Part shown: positions 63,808-64,000 of the stretch, piece after piece | How the letters are laid out: the number at the start of each line of letters is the position of its first letter | Position numbering within the stretch: position 1 is the stretch's first letter | Origin: Loktanella fryxellensis | GTDB lineage: Bacteria; Pseudomonadota; Alphaproteobacteria; Rhodobacterales; Rhodobacteraceae | Reading direction: 5' to 3' | Length of the DNA stretch: 64,000 nucleotides | Assembly: GCF_900110065.1 (NCBI RefSeq) | Contig: NZ_FOCI01000010.1 | Location: 1-64,000 of the forward strand | Program-made: the position numbers and the translations under genes | The notes under the pieces: model-generated | What the model was told of the DNA's origin: nothing | Databases searched by the model: none | Seen by the model: the letters and a program-made list of their open reading frames with translations, nothing else

Positions 63808-64000
63808 CAGGTGACGAAATCGCTGCGGGCATAACCCTGGATGAACAGCAACGCCGTCAGGTCGCCGTGATTGATCCGCACGTCGCATTCCGCCTGCACG
63901 GCGAGTTTCGCGTGCAGGGCGACCCCGGTGCCCGCACGTCCCAGCATCCCCAGATCGTTGGCCCCGTCGCCGACGGCCAGAACGTCGCCCACTGACAGGC
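63807..64000 (-). CDS. serB: phosphoserine phosphatase (3' part, runs past the window)
   Basis: About 64 C-terminal residues are present; the 5' part lies beyond position 64000. The HAD motif IV is VLAVGDGANDLGMLGRAG, followed by ALHAKLAV and the C-terminal INHGDLTALLFIQGY, which is typical of SerB. The enzyme makes serine from phosphoserine. Its TGA overlaps the TauE/SafE start. Confidence 0.93.
   Translation of the reverse strand, partial: LSVGDVLAVGDGANDLGMLGRAGTGVALHAKLAVQAECDVRINHGDLTALLFIQGYARSDFVT

Overview
The window is a gene-dense, high-GC stretch of an alphaproteobacterial chromosome. It most likely belongs to the Roseobacter group or a close relative within Rhodobacteraceae. The evidence is the gene content: DUF1244 next to N-formylglutamate amidohydrolase, a Hint_2 protein, an IalB-family protein, HspQ, a gpmI-envC-ctpA operon, a PuuE-UraD fusion with PuuD, and a family of short GC-rich repeats ending in TATTT at gene 3' ends. 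The genus cannot be fixed from the sequence alone. No rRNA, CRISPR array, complete insertion sequence or prophage is visible.

Layout. 0-9 kb: an IlvD/Edd dehydratase, DUF1244, N-formylglutamate amidohydrolase, pyruvate kinase, ribosomal proteins L35 and L20, a Hint_2 protein, and pheS coupled to an ASCH protein (pheT is absent). 9-18 kb: a permease, a GNAT enzyme, tRNA-Pro(CGG), a DMT permease, and leucine biosynthesis (leuB, then leuD and leuC). 18-22.6 kb: surface and stress genes, namely a small RTX-repeat protein, an MscS channel, and a broken YadA-like trimeric autotransporter followed by an overlapping secreted protein. 22.7-33.2 kb: housekeeping (rsfS-rlmH, a SGNH hydrolase, a CnoX-like thioredoxin, a LON-domain protein, a Trm112-like protein, a UbiH-family hydroxylase, an amidase, a DapC-like aminotransferase, ftsK).

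33.3-38.3 kb is a ureide and purine catabolic block: a bicupin ureidoglycine aminohydrolase, a divergent GAPDH paralogue, ureidoglycolate lyase, a PuuE-UraD fusion and the membrane urate oxidase PuuD. Together they run from urate towards glyoxylate, but 5-hydroxyisourate hydrolase and allantoate amidohydrolase are not in the window. 38.3-51.1 kb: lolA, dps, a transglycosylase lipoprotein, hspQ, gamma-glutamyltransferase, fRMsr, the ctpA/envC/gpmI operon, xthA, an asparaginase, an IalB-family protein and rlmN.

51.15-52.09 kb is a conspicuous AT-rich island carrying three tiny same-strand genes, the last a 76-residue HNH endonuclease. This is the best candidate for a recently acquired and possibly undescribed unit. 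52.1-64 kb returns to high-GC housekeeping: a LOG-family protein, dapD, dapE, rnr, rppH, an L,D-transpeptidase, ribA, an OmpR/PhoB-type response regulator, a second DMT permease, a rhodanese, a TauE/SafE permease and the 3' part of serB.

The most informative sequence-level signals are: (1) the decayed adhesin, where the spacing of its own 276-bp tandem repeats independently reveals a one-base deletion; (2) the AT-rich HNH cassette; (3) at least seven copies of a short 3'-end repeat family with three alternative tails, two of which form a near-perfect 61-bp inverted pair around the aminohydrolase/GAPDH-like gene pair.
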